Origin: Udeniomyces pyricola
Lineage: Eukaryota > Basidiomycota > Tremellomycetes > Cystofilobasidiales > Mrakiaceae
Assembly (NCBI GenBank): GCA_039545295.1
Contig: BCIK01000006.1
Location: 682,001-746,000 of the forward strand
Direction of reading: 5' to 3'
Length of the DNA: 64,000 nt
In this document: piece by piece, positions 24,574 through 36,476 of the stretch
Layout of the letters: each line of letters starts with the position of its first letter
Position numbering within the stretch: the first letter of the stretch is position 1
Notes under the pieces: generated by a model
The model's database searches: none
Seen by the model: only the letters and a program-made list of their open reading frames with translations
What the model was told of the DNA's origin: nothing
Translations under genes and position numbers: made by a program

Positions 24574-27500
24574 TCATGATGTTTGAACACCTTCTACTCT
24601 GGCCAGCGAAGGACCGTCGGCAGCAGTATCTCTTGGTTTCGACTTGGGCATCGCGTTCTGCCAAAGCGACATCTTCTCTCCGACCTTCTTTTGGAAGGGC
24701 TTCGACAAGTTCTTGAAGATTCGAGGCCACGGCTGGCAAGAGGCAATCTCGTCCACGGCCTCCAGCCATTGCTTATCTGCAAGCAAAGCAGAAGGGTCCA
24801 CGCTCGAGATAGCATGGTCCCAGCCGGATTGGTCGTTGAGGCACCAGCGGATCTTGAGGTGTAGAAACGTCAAGACGGGATCGTTTAGGTAGCGGGCAAG
24901 GGATGGTTCAAGGTAGGCATCGAGGAGAGGGGGCAGAGGAGGGATCGATGATGGCAATTTCCACAGGTTAGAACAAAAGCGGATGCCATTTGAAGCAGTA
25001 TATTGGAATGAGGGAGATGTCGAAGTCGAAGATAAGGACGATGATGCTGGTGATTGTTCCATTTTCTTCTTAGTTTCTTCTAAACGCCACAAGATCGCAC
25101 CCAAACGTTCCCGGTGGTGTTCGAGGCTGAGGTTCTCAAGCGCATCGACACTGTTTGCTGCCCATGCCGCTGCTAACGAAGGGGAGATGGAGGGTCGGAT
25201 CTGATCGATGACCTGCAGTGCCAGCCGAGCATCGAGTGGCGAGTAGACCAGTCCATTCTTCGGCGGCGGTGTCGGGAGGTTCAAGATTGTTTGTTCAAGG
25301 TTGACGAGCATTGGATCGGTGGGCGAGCATATTGTCTTGTAGATGCTCAACCGAAGGGCGAGCAGGACGGAATCACACGCATACTCTTTCTGGCAGAGCA
25401 TCGGGTCGAGGGCAACGACGAGATCTCGTAGGCGTTTAAGCCTCTTGGGGAGACAATATTTTGCCTGGGAATTGCGTTGCAATTGATGGAAAATGTATCG
25501 GAAAACTTCATGGCGCCAGTTTGGCTGTGAAGAGCATATGTGATGGGGGCCATCGAGTTTGATGAGTTGGATGCAGTGATGGACGAGGCCCTGACGGGAT
25601 GACGAGTCTGTTATAACCCATCAAAATTCCGGAAGACAGAGACGACAAGCAAAGTAATAAGCGATATCACACGCGCGGCATGGAAAGAGCATTGGTCGGT
25701 CAGCATATGCGTCGCCACAAGGAACACAGACCCAAATGGACCGACGAACAGAACAGTTCAAACCACCACAAACAACCCCTCAACCCCACTTCCATCTCGG
25801 ATATTTTAGTACTTGAATTTGTCCGTTGAATCAAAGCCTCGAATTGTAGTCGCTCGGTCACGTCCATATGCGCTGGGGCAAAGTTTTCGTCAGGGCCACC
25901 TATCTCCAGGCGAGGCGCATCTTCTGGGACAGGGACAGCTGCTATAAGAACCAACCAGAAGAAGAGGCCGATGGATAAGTCCTCGTGACGACGTGGTCTT
26001 GTCGCATAATGCACATTCTTTGAAATAACTGCTCACAAGTCGTAATTGATGGCTCGAACACCCTTGGACGGGTGGTTTTAGCCGGACTGGTGGCGTTGAT
26101 CGGACTGATGGATTTAGTCGGACTGATGGATTTAGTCGGACTGATGGATTTAGTCGGACTGGTGGCTTTAGCAAGATGAGAGGGGTCCTCGATTTTGATG
26201 AGGGACTTGAAGGGCTCGACCAGGGATTCCATGAGTGCCAGACTTTTTCGCCAGCTAGATTACAAGAGCCGTGCATGATTCAGAAAAAAAAAACATTAGC
26301 TCAAGAGACTCGCTCACGCATTAGAACTCGACGGGACTGATCGAGGGCTCACGCTTGATTTGAATGCTCCAATTGAGACTGCAAAGTGGTGATGGCCTGT
26401 CGAAGGATAGCGAGCTCGCTGAGGTGCGCATTGTCCGCGGTATTGACGGTTAATTGATCCGTCGCATTGACGGTTGATTGATCCGCCGCATTGACGGTTG
26501 CAATAAATGGGACCGGTGCTTCAGAAGATGCGGGATCACGAGAGGGATGATTCCTAAGTTTGAGATCCGCTTGCTTCTTCTTATGTCGCGGCAACGGAGG
26601 TGGTTCGATGACAGGCAATGGAGGCTTGAAAGAAGACCGACTGGCATGTTGAGTTGAGGCAGGAGGAGGCGGTTTAGCTTGTGAAATCGAGATAGTTGAT
26701 GGATTTAGTATGGTCGTGTCATCAATCTCATCGATATGGGTCAGGGCGGCAAAAGGACGAGAGGTAGGCCACCCCGGTATGTTGAGTAAGGTTGGAGCAA
26801 GAGACGAGTGTGGAGAAGGCTTGTTGACCTTGGAGGAGTGATGCTTCTGCTTTGCCGACGTCCTATCGGAACTCGGCCGGGGGAAGGGCGATGGTGGAGA
26901 TGCATGAACAGACGGGGTGGAGAGTTGTGGGACGCTGTTTAATGAAGAAGACGGACTCGTCTTTTCATTAGGTGGATTCGCTCGCAACGGAGTTTTGGTA
27001 GACTTCTTTTTCTTCCAGATTGCTTTTTTGGTAGCGGGCTTGCTCGGTTCAACAGGTGTTGCAGGAAGGTTCGCAAGGATGTCCTTTGGTGCAAGGTTCA
27101 TGTTGTTAGCTTCCCGAGGAAAGGAAGGTTTATCGGTCTGGGTGGCAGTGATAGTGGTAGGAGTGTTGAGAAGCGGCGCAGCAGCGAAGGATGAGGTTGA
27201 GGAGGAATCGGTGGTAGAGGACGCCGGAGATGGGCTAGATGACGGTGCATCGACACCAGATTTGGATGGAACACAAGCACCTGCTCCCTCAGTCGGGAAG
27301 TTTTCAGCCTTGTTTACTGATATGTCTGATGTCGGTTGAGATTCAGATGGCGTTGGATGTGTCGACGCGGCATCGACGCTTTGCGGTCCGTGGGCCGAGG
27401 GAGTCGAGGTGATGAGTGGTGGTGGTGTTGGCGAAGGTGCTGCTTCTGGTGGATGTCTCCTTGCTTCAAACGAGGACTCGCTCTCTGAATCAGGTAGATC

Positions 27501-27944
27501 TCTTTGGTTTCCCAATTCGGTGGTAGGTGAAGGTGATGCGCGCGATGGGACGAGAAATGAAGGAGAAGCAGTCGATGGCAAAGGAGGATAATGAAGACGA
27601 CTCGGTGGCAGACGTCGAGGCAGACCGATTCTCATCGTAGCGGATGCGGGCGGGAGACGATGCGAGGATGTCGAAGGCCATTCAAAGGCTTCTTCACTGA
27701 GGGCTGGATCTGAAGGTCGGGGAGCAGTTGCGCCACTCGAGTACAGACCTGATTTGAAGGCGGAAGAGGCATTGAGAGGGGTCGAAGTGAGCAAGCGTTC
27801 GGGCCAGTGAGGGATGAGGGAATGGAAGGAGAGAGATGGGAAACAAGTAGTAGCCCTGCTGCCAAACGCGGGGAACTTACGGGTCTGGATGGAGCGGGAA
27901 GCCGAGAATGTCGTGCTGAGGCTGGTGCGGGAGCGAACCAACAT
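24574..27944 (-). CDS. Unknown protein with mitochondrial presequence
   Basis: Start ATG is 27944. A 5' intron (27883 to about 27752, GTAAGT...AATCAG) gives the N-terminus [20 protein letters not shown] followed by TRLYSSG, a classic arginine-rich matrix presequence with a likely processing site. A long disordered Ser/Pro-rich part follows, then [20 protein letters not shown], a probable short coiled coil. An intron (26352-26255) leads to [15 protein letters not shown] and repeated SPTKSI units. Another (26036-25942) leads to [20 protein letters not shown]. The model between about 25820 and 25600 is unresolved. The C-terminal 330 residues (about 25605-24574; contains [48 protein letters not shown]) look globular and helical. 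I recognise no family. A role in mitochondrial gene expression would be a guess. It could also be two genes. Confidence 0.58.
26095..26165. repeat. 21-bp in-frame tandem repeat
   Basis: Three near-identical 21-bp units plus diverged flanking units. Read on the minus strand they encode SPTKSI-type heptads within the unknown mitochondrial-type protein. The exact identity of the core units points to recent expansion. Confidence 0.85.
26442..26512. repeat. In-frame imperfect tandem repeat (TVNA-DQ units)
   Basis: Three imperfect units of about 24-30 bp encode [16 protein letters not shown] and TVNTADNA on the minus strand, near the end of the long second exon of the same unknown gene. Confidence 0.75.
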
Positions 27945-28322
27945 GGTTATCGAAGAGAGCTGGTATCGAGTGGTTGGGTGATGAGATTCGTCAGGTGGGG
28001 GTGCGAGCTATCAACTTGTGCTTTCAACAAGTGACGGGCGGGGGTTGATTCGCCCGTCGCCGGACCTTGGGCCGGTCCGCCGGCCATTGGGTTAGTGACT
28101 CAAACGGCCGATCCATCACATGTCACAACGTCACCCGTCGCATTCATTTCAACCATTCATCATTTGTATATTGTCGTCATCATCATAAATCATCAGGGAC
28201 ATCGTTCTCAATCTAAAGAGAGAGGGAGAAAAAAAAAAAAAAAAACTACACTTTTGTTAAAACTATACACTCCAAAATCCATCATCGGCGAGAAGCCGCG
28301 GAACTCATCCGGGCGACCTGCA
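27945..28322 (-). promoter_or_regulatory. Promoter of the unknown mitochondrial-type gene with CCAAT box
   Basis: Between the MFS stop codon and ATG 27944. On the minus strand a CCCAATGG element lies at about 28084-28091, some 140 bases upstream of the start. CCAAT is the target of the fungal HAP/CBC complex, which often controls nuclear genes for mitochondrial proteins. The role here is inference. A poly-A run (28229-28245 on plus) is probably in the MFS 3' flank. Confidence 0.4.
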
Positions 28323-31201
28323 TCATTTGCGGTAAAGCGAACGCTTTTCGACTTTCGTTCTGCGATCCAGTCGCCAAAAGAGGCCAGTGAAAGCGATGCA
28401 AGCGATGGCAAATCCCGCAGCGGCTTTGTAGCCAATCTTGTAATGGGGAGCTTGTTCTGCTGGGTAGATGAAGACTGGTGACGAAGCAAAGCAAGTCAAA
28501 GACGCAGTCAAGATGAACAGAATAGTATCGTGAGTCGTTTGACTTGATGGAATCTCTGTCCGTCGTTGCTCGGCCACCGTCGCAGAGATAGACTGTAACA
28601 CTGCAAAGTGGGGAGGAGCAGGGAGGAGGGGGAGAAGACTGACTGTTTGCAAAAGCATCTATCGAAAACGTGAGGGTGATGGCGACGCCAACGATCAGAG
28701 CTCGTTCTTCAGGCATGGGGCACAGTTCGGCCATCCAGCTCTGCCAAGAAGAACCGGCAAGCACAACAAAACGACACAACACAACCAAATCAGAAGAGTC
28801 GTAAGCTTCAGTGTTTCAAACAGCGCAAGTAAGTCGATTTTTGGGAGTAACTTGATCACATCGACACAAGAAAGGTAGAATCAAGTTTTATTTCCTGCCA
28901 GGATGATAGAGGGGGAGAGTACGAACGATCAAGATGGGGCCGGCAGCATTAGACAGCCAAAGAAGGAAGAACCCAACCATCTTGACGGCGAACGAAGCCG
29001 GCCAGGCCGAAAGGATGAGAGCACCTGCCAGTAAAGTAAGCTGATGCGTCCAACCCCATTACAGTCAAGAAGCAAGAGACAACACTCAGTCAAATATCTC
29101 AACCTCCACGCAACTCATAAATCCAAGATGACCAAAAAGAGTGAAACAACTAAGCGTACCTCTTGGACTACCACCAATCTCGCTCGCCAACCTGTGCGCC
29201 CACTGAGCCACCCAAAGCCGAGCATCACCCCAATCTGAAGGATATAACCTCCGATAGGGATCGTGTTGAGCTGTTCGATCGAGAACCGCTTCGTGCCATC
29301 GACGTTCTTGACGGATTTGAGGAAGAGAATGATCCAACCTGCATTGGCGTTTTGGGACCAAGACCATGTGCTATAAGAAGCGTGGAAGTAAGAAAGACCA
29401 GATATGAGCGAGTAGGTGAAGGCGTGCAGGTCTTCCCTAGATGTGGAGCTTGTGGAGTGAGGTTGAGGGGAAAAGAGTCACTCACGCGTAAGCGAGACAA
29501 AAAACGTAGATGACCCAGCTACTAAACACTTTTTTGATGAGAGAGATCGAAAGTTTCTACACCGTGAAAGAAGGAGCTTGAGTCACTAGTCTACTCGCGT
29601 CATAAGGTGGTCCTGTAAGTAGCAAAGGGTGAAAGATGCGATAAGACATACGGTGGGAGGCATTTTCTTGACTCGAAGTACGCGATCTCGCGCGACTTTC
29701 TTCTCGGCATCGTTTAGCCAAGAAACGTGCGAATCGGCCGGATCATCAGGGATCTGGAGAGGTTTCACAAACAAAATCAGCTATGATGAGACGACGTAGG
29801 AGGGAGGAAGGATATAACGGCAGAACGTACGAAGAGGAATCCGGTTACGGCCACGATCACAGTCATGATGGCGTTGAAAACAAAAAGCCATTTCCAGCCG
29901 GGTAGACCTTTAGTGAGCACGAGACAGACGCATCAGCATTTTTAGCATCAACATGGTTGGACATGGATACGAAGTGGTTGCTGGCCTGACCTCCAACGCC
30001 ATCCATGTTTTTGTGAAGCGCAGCTTGCATAAAACCCTGTTTGGGCAGGTCAAGGACAATTTTATGTATCAGAATTCGAGTTCCACGACGCACAAGCCAA
30101 CGTAATAATGACATACAACAAAGATATTGGCGGCAGCTGCAAACGGCAAACGAGGGGCCTTAGTACATCTACGGGAATTGTGCATCAGCCGTTTCCACTG
30201 AGCATCAATAGGCGATTTGGGCGGCCACTTACGGTAACTCGTTCCAAAGATGACGATGCGTGTTGCGATTTCGGATGGAGTGTACCACGCGCAGATGATG
30301 CATATGATGCCGGGGTATGAAGAAGCTTCCATGACGCCGATGAGGAAGCGGAGGGCGTACATGCCTTTGACGCTTGAGCAGACAGCCATGAGACCTGTAC
30401 AGATTCCCCAAGCAATCTGGCAACGGCAACGTGTGACGGATGTCAGGCAAGACCAACAAAAAACCTGTTCGAGGTGGGTGGCGACCGACTCACTTCAAGC
30501 GCAGGGAGCCAATAGCTGGGACGAATTTTTGTGAGGATGATTTGAGAAGGGATCAAGAAGATTGCGTAGCCGACACGGTAGGTCGTATCGAGGTAGTTGA
30601 GTTCGTTGCCGTATAGACCGAGAGCTTCTTTCATTCCTGACGCATAGCTCGTCTTGTAGTTGCTGGTATCAATCTGCTTGCTGGTTAGGGGGCGAGTAAG
30701 CAGGGACAAGGAAGTATTAGGGAAGAGAAGGAGAGAAGGGGGAGGGGTGGGGGGTTCAAGGAGACCAGGGGGTTTGATCGACCGCGGATGAAAAAAAAAA
30801 AAGGATGAGCTTCAAAATCTGTCGATATAAGGAGGTTATATGATTGGATCTAAATCAATTTGAACTGAAGTGATATCTGGGTCAAATTTGAAGAGGGGGG
30901 TGGGTTGCAGGACTTACATCAGATAAGCCATCCATGCCCAGGTGAGGAGCAGCACGTCAAGCTTGAGGAGAAACCGTCGCTCCGCCCGCTGGGTCATTAT
31001 CGACACGTCATCGTCCCCAACCTCACTCTCTGTCCGACAACTTTCCTTCTCTTTTTCTTCTTGTCGGGTAGCGTATTGTGAAGATCGGTCGACGATGCCG
31101 GTGGATGACGGAGGGGGTACAGGGGGTGGGTACGGTGGAGGAGGACCTGCTAGGCAGATTTCGTCGGGGTTCGACCGGCTGGAACGAGAGAAGAAGGGCA
31201 T
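28323..31201 (-). CDS. MFS anion:cation symporter (allantoate/pantothenate permease family)
   Basis: Twelve exons join in phase to about 509 residues: 31201-30918, 30680-30494, 30416-30233, 30136-30117 (20 nt), 30036-29991, 29907-29831, 29753-29652, ~29555-29486, 29370-29160, 29040-28927, 28740-28644, 28459-28323. The cytoplasmic N-terminus is proline-rich. Family hallmarks are LLKLDVLLLTWAWMAYL and IKQIDTSNYKTSYASGMKEAL in helix 1 and its loop, GYAIFLIPSQIILTKIRPSYW, YALRFLIGVMEASSYPGI, and GLPGWKWLFVFNAIMTVI. About 12 helices are expected. This is the Dal5/Fen2/Liz1 group, proton-coupled importers of small organic anions such as allantoate, pantothenate, biotin precursors or nicotinate. The substrate is not decidable here. 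It is divergent from the membrane-protein gene at 32476. Confidence 0.92.
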
Positions 31202-32475
31202 TTTAAGGGAAGCACAACGGAGGCACCGGCACGTAGGGTAAGAAACTAAAGAATGTGATTAATGCCGAAGATATGAATGGGCTGTGTATGTGGCTGGTCA
31301 CTGTAGAGCAGTAGAGGGAAAGGGAGAAGGGGGACAGGGATAGGCAGGAAGAGTGTGGTGGGAATGAGCGGACTTCAGAACCTCGCAGAGGCTGGTGCTT
31401 CACGTCGTCCGCTGTGCTGTCGGTGTGTCGCTATGGTTACGACCTTCAAGCGAGTCAGGTCAGATTGACTGATGAGATATCAAACTTGTCAGATACTACT
31501 GTGAGGGCCGGGTTAGTGAAGGGCCATCGGGGGGCCAAGGAAGCATTGATCGTGGCCATAGTAGTACTGATGCAAGGGGTATGTGTGGACCGATACTCGC
31601 CGTTCCCCATAGAGCTCAGATGACGACTTGCGCAGAGGGTTCCTAGGCAGCAATCTGATCATGGTCTGATGTAGATGCGAGTGGATCGATGAGTAGGTGG
31701 CATATCGGTCGCAGTGGTGGGTTTGTGAATGAAGGGCACGTTGGACCAAGAGGCAAGTAGGTAATCGGGCAGCGCCGAGTGAGAGCCCTCGACATCTGGG
31801 AGGTTGAGGGCAAGGGTGAGGCTTTTTCTCCCTCCTGTCATTTTGATGCTAGAGATGATCTGGAACTTGATTTGGGTAGATATGCTCTATCTTTACCCAA
31901 TCGTATGATTTTTAAAGCATGACTTGAGATGAGACAAGATTGATCGCGTTAAATAGTGGCTCGAGATCCCCCGGCTCGACCATCCGGGTCATGACAGGCT
32001 GGATGCCCTTTGCGGCCCCTCGTCGATTTGCCCAATCATGTTGAGCCGATGATCCAAGTTGATCTGGACAGATTCCACGTGGCAAATGTCTGCGCAGATA
32101 TGATGAGGTAATATGGATCAACTGACTGATTCACAAACTATGGCGACACGAGCATATAAGTCTGAGCGACAGACCCAGAGTCAGCGTTTTGTCCAAGCAA
32201 GCGTAAACGCTCGCGAAGTGCGAAGAAAAGAAAAAAACAAACAAGAGAAACAGGCGTGGCTGCGGATTGCCCTCGCTTCAAGCCACTTCCACTCCGCTAA
32301 CTTGCCGATCATGCGTTCACTTTCTCGCGCACTCATCGACGTTCCGACTATCCTCATCAAGCTCATATCTTCGTCGAAAAGGACCTGCTAGTTACTCGTA
32401 ACCCATCTGCACCATTCGCGACTCAACGTCTCCCTCCTCTTGGCTCGCGCAGGCTCGCGGACCTCAATCACTCCA
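31202..32475. promoter_or_regulatory. Divergent intergenic region, MFS transporter / membrane protein
   Basis: About 1.27 kb between divergent starts. The short ORFs have no support from splicing or domains. An ATG at 32308 opens a 27-codon frame that could be an upstream ORF in the leader of the plus-strand gene. No tRNA, repeat or known regulatory motif is recognised. Confidence 0.45.
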
Positions 32476-34108
32476 ATGCCTTTCCCCCGGAGCTTGAGCG
32501 AGACCTCGTTTCTTCTCATCCGCCCTTTGCCCACCTCAGCTCCTGCCTCAACCGCTACCTCGCGTCTGTCCTCGGCCCTTCTCGCGCGTAACAACCTCTC
32601 CTTCCTTCTGCCATTTCTTGCTCTTGGGGACATTCTCGCGACGCTCATTCTCGGCGTGCTCGTCGCTGGCAAGGAAGAAGCCGACTTGATTGCCTGGGGG
32701 CTCGTGCGCGCCACTGTCGTGCTTTGGGTAGGATGGAGTGAGAGTGGAGGTAGGAGGTCTCGTGGTGGTGGAGGCGGTGAATGGATCGCTAGTGAGTGGT
32801 CCTAGACTATCGATAGGTGATAGTTGTGCTATCAGCTGTTGGTCTATACCAAGCTGACACTCACATGGACTTGGTCTATCCCCATTCTATCAGCCACTTC
32901 GACAGTATGTTGATTTCTGTCTGTCCATCGCGCTGGGTGTGTATGGCTAATCACGAGGGCTGATGCGACTTTGATTGGCATCCCTCTTTCACGCAGATCT
33001 CTCTCCTGTTAGTTCTTTGGCAGCTCAATCTCTTGGTCCAAACGCGAACAACCCCCCTTCCGACGAGCCGTCCGGCCCACGGACCTACCAACACCTCCAC
33101 CTTGCAGTCCATCTATCATCGACTCGACCAAGACTGGGTTCTGGCCGACGGCCTGGATGACTTGTTCGCTGATCAGCAGACTCTGACAAGACATATGAAA
33201 CCACACCTGATATTTCTGCTCACAGTACGGCCCGGGTCTTTCACCTTTTCGTGCGACGAGGACCCCTCAACATAAAGCGCGTCGGCTGATCTGTTTTGCG
33301 AACTGTATCTGCAGACGACTATATTCTCGACGCTAGAGTACAGTCTTTACCTCACCCTGTCCAAACTCATACCTCGGCCAGCCTACCTTGGCAAGCGACG
33401 CGCCTTTGCCGTCCGAGCCCCGCGTCAGGTAGGCCGGCTCATTCATCCTGTCTCGTCAGCAAGATTAGACAAGCCAGGTGGCTGATTGTGACTTCCTTTC
33501 TATAGACGGCTGCTCACCTTAGATACTCTTCCGAACGCGTATCAAGCTCGTCAGGACATCTCCAACTCCCAGAAGACCCAACGTCGCCTCTTTCCCCTCA
33601 AGGCGCCAGGACTAGCTCTCGTTTTTGGTCCACCTCGATATCGCGCAGCTCAGCACACTTGAATCCGAACAATTCAAGCCGTGAAAACCAGCTCGATGGT
33701 GAGGAGACCGAAGAAGCTCACGATTGGGATGAGAGAGATCACACGGACGAAGACGACGAGGAGCAGGACGAAGGCGACGGCCCGGATTCGGACATTTCCG
33801 ATTCAGAGATCATCGATATCCCACCGCCTTCCGTCTGGAGATCTGGCACGATCTCACGTCAGCACCGGGCCAATTCGACCCGGTCGGTCGTCCCATTGGA
33901 TCTGGAGGAATCCGCAATGGATTATGACGTCGGGCTGGCGGGGCTCGGGGTTGGATCGCTGGAACGAGGGCTGGCGAGGAGTTGGTCTAGGAGGGAGATA
34001 AGGCGGTTGCGAGATGAAGCGGGAGGGGAAGATGGAGATGAGGAGGAAGACGGAGGACACGAGGGATCGTATGGTACGTTTGAGGTGGCCCACGATGATC
34101 AGAGATGA
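32476..34108 (+). CDS. Unknown multi-pass membrane protein with acidic tail
   Basis: Five exons join in phase to about 423 residues: 32476-32791, 32894-32904 (11 nt), 32997-33224, 33315-33428, 33506-34108. Hydrophobic segments are LSFLLPFLALGDILATLILG, LVRATVVLWVGW, ISLLLVLWQLNLLV and a segment around HLIFLLTTTIFSTLEYSLYL. A loop contains HRLDQDWVLADGLDDLFADQ. The C-terminal half is soluble and very acidic (HDWDERDHTDEDDEEQDEGD) and ends with RSWSRREIRRLRDEAGGEDG. The N-terminal helix pattern is faintly like the accessory domain of ABC transporters, but there is no ATP-binding domain. I do not recognise a family. The start could lie further upstream. Confidence 0.68.
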
Positions 34109-34903
34109 TGAAGTGATGAGTGTATGGACGGAGGGTATATGTGGTGCGGAGTTTTACGTTTTTTGATGTCTTACGAATTGATGTATCGTGACTAATACGT
34201 GGATGGTTTGGAATCAGCCAGACGGATGAGGAGCAACATGACCGATGCGTGCTAGACAGATAGAGAATGATATGGAGCATAAACACTACTACGATATCTG
34301 CATATTTGCGTTGAGCGAAGAGTGTATGGATACATGTCTATATAGCCAAGCGAGGATACACATTTATTGTGTACACTCCCTGAATGCATGACCGAACGCT
34401 TACACGGCTGGCAAAACCAATCACTCCGGCCAGTACGTATATATATATAGTTCATACGCTGGGTATATACAAGTATATATGTGTCATCAATTTTGGCAGC
34501 TGAAAGCGCTTCGGTATGATATTTTTACAGGCCGTAGGCACTTGTCGGGAAGTGAGGCCAGTAGCTCGGATTCTTAAGGGACAATGATTGAATAACATGT
34601 CGTAGCATAAATTAAAGGCAAAGTCGAATCGATGGAGGACTCATAAGGAAGATGATCACATGACTCACGACGTCGATTCATCATCGATCATCATGGAGAA
34701 AGGCATCACATGTCTCGATGGCCGATTCCTTTTCCCCTCTCACTCCTAAGTCAACCCAGCCCATTTTGCCCATCCTGCCACCCCCCAGTCTTTCCTAAAT
34801 CCTATACCTCGCATGCTACACCTCATCCGACACGGGCCCTGACGTTGACATCTTTTCGCCCTCGCCTGTTCCTCGTGTCCTCCAACCCCTTCGATCCGAT
34901 CAC
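34109..34903. other. Intergenic region upstream of the bHLH gene
   Basis: About 800 bases with a short TA-rich patch near 34438-34450. The left part is probably the 3' UTR of the membrane-protein gene. From about 34705 the sequence is C/T-rich, fitting the promoter and leader of the bHLH gene. No gene seen. Confidence 0.45.
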
Positions 34904-36476
34904 ATGTCGCTTCTCTCCCCGACCGAACGCTCAACCGTCTTCCACTTTCTCGACCGCGTCTTTGATCAAGTCCCAGGGAGCCGCTGCCCACCTGCTTCTT
35001 CCTCTAACCCGTCCGACCTCCCGCCGCTTCCTCCATCCTCCCGCGGTTCAATGACAGCAGCCTCTCCCGCGCTCAATCACGCCCAAACCACCGGGAACAG
35101 GCATCACAGACACCAAACCGCACTCGTCAAGCAGGAGGTCGCCGACGGCGAGGTCAGTCATCAATAACCTCATATCGCCCGTCCTACACACCACATCTGT
35201 TTGATCTTGGCCCATCCGAACAAGCCCCTTGCTGTACCAACGCTTCGATAAATCCCTAATCTGTGCTGTACCTTTCATCGCTGTACGACCACTCACGCTG
35301 ATGACGGTTTCCTCCGCACGCCTTTAGGATGAACCCATGCCTCTCGCCGCGCGCTCCTCTCCGATCCCGAGGCAATCTCACTCCCCCTCCTTCCCCCCTC
35401 CCCCGCAGCAGGCCCTCGCTCCTGACATTCCTCCTTTTTCGGATCGCCCGCTTTCTTCCCAATCCGCCAACGGATCATCACATGCCTTGTCATCCATATC
35501 TCCTTCGTCTACTATTCGAACGAGCATACGGTCAGCCAAACGGCTTCGAGAGGATTCCATCAGCCCGCGGGATGAACGTTCGACGTCGACAGGTGAGTCG
35601 AGATCTCTACCCGTCACATGGACCCGAACGTCCGCTGCCCGCTTTTGGATTTTTCCCCCTCTTGGCCGGACGAAACACGGGTACAGACTGATTTTCTGTC
35701 TCTGTATGTCTTGATTATCTACCAACCCCCATAGTCTCCTCTACCTCTACGTCCTCACGCAAAGTGCTAAGACGGGCCGAGCCAGAATCCCCGTCTGCCA
35801 AACCGACTACTTCTTCTCGAGCTAAATCAATCCCCACCTCCAAACCTCCTGGCTTGCGCACGAGTCCAGGACCCTATGCCAATTCTGGGGGGAACCCTCT
35901 GACAGAGGAGCAACGCAAAGCGAATCATATCATTTCGGAACATAAGCGACGGGCTAAGATCAAGCAGGCGTACGAGGTGTTGTGCAAGGAAATTCCGTCG
36001 CTGGTAGAGCTCGTCGAAGGGGGCGAAGTGGTAGAGGAAGAGGAGAACGTCAAAGGTGGCAAGAAAAAGGCCAAGACGGAGAGTGGAGGGTACGGGNATG
36101 GGAAAGGGGAGAGTTATATGCTCGAAAACAGTGCGTCATACATCGCTTTCTCGATGGGCCCGTTGAATTTTTTATTTTTTATTTTTTTTTGAGCAGTTGT
36201 ACATGGCATGCTGACACGGTCTCTCTCTACCTTTTCTCTACTTCACTCTGGCCAACGCTTTCGGTCGTGATCGTTGTCTTTGCGTGGACCCTTCCAGCTA
36301 TCGAGCACGTCAAGCACCTCATCACCACCCGCGTGATCCTCTTTCAGAAACTCACTGCTCTTCGCGCGACGGCCTCGTCGACCGGCAGAGCCGACACCAC
36401 CCGGGTCATGAGTGACTTTGAAGGCGAATGGGACGGGGAAGATGCGATCGCCGATCTTCCAACCGAGGATGACTGA
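34904..36476 (+). CDS. Basic helix-loop-helix transcription factor
   Basis: Four exons join in phase to about 362 residues: 34904-35152, 35328-35592, 35735-36130, 36298-36476. The first 230 residues are Pro/Ser-rich and disordered. The bHLH begins near RKANHIISEHKRRAKIKQAY. Its basic region keeps His, Glu and Arg at the E-box-contacting positions, so group B binding to CACGTG-type sites is expected. Helix 1 is AYEVLCKEIPSLVELVEGG. The loop is unusually long and charged (EEEENVKGGKKKAKTESGG). Helix 2 (LENTIEHVKHLITTRVILFQ) is reached across an intron. The tail is acidic. Fungal relatives include Ino4-like and other nuclear HLH factors, but the regulon cannot be named. One unknown base (about 36097) falls in a codon of the loop. 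Confidence 0.9.

Noticed and set aside
26095..26165. CRISPR-like array
   Set aside because: Repeats are contiguous 21-bp units with no spacers, in frame in a coding exon of a eukaryote.
32308..32391. 27-codon ORF (MRSLSRALIDV) as first exon of the membrane-protein gene
   Set aside because: No donor site in the right phase links it to the exon at 32476. It may be an upstream ORF in the leader, but this cannot be shown.
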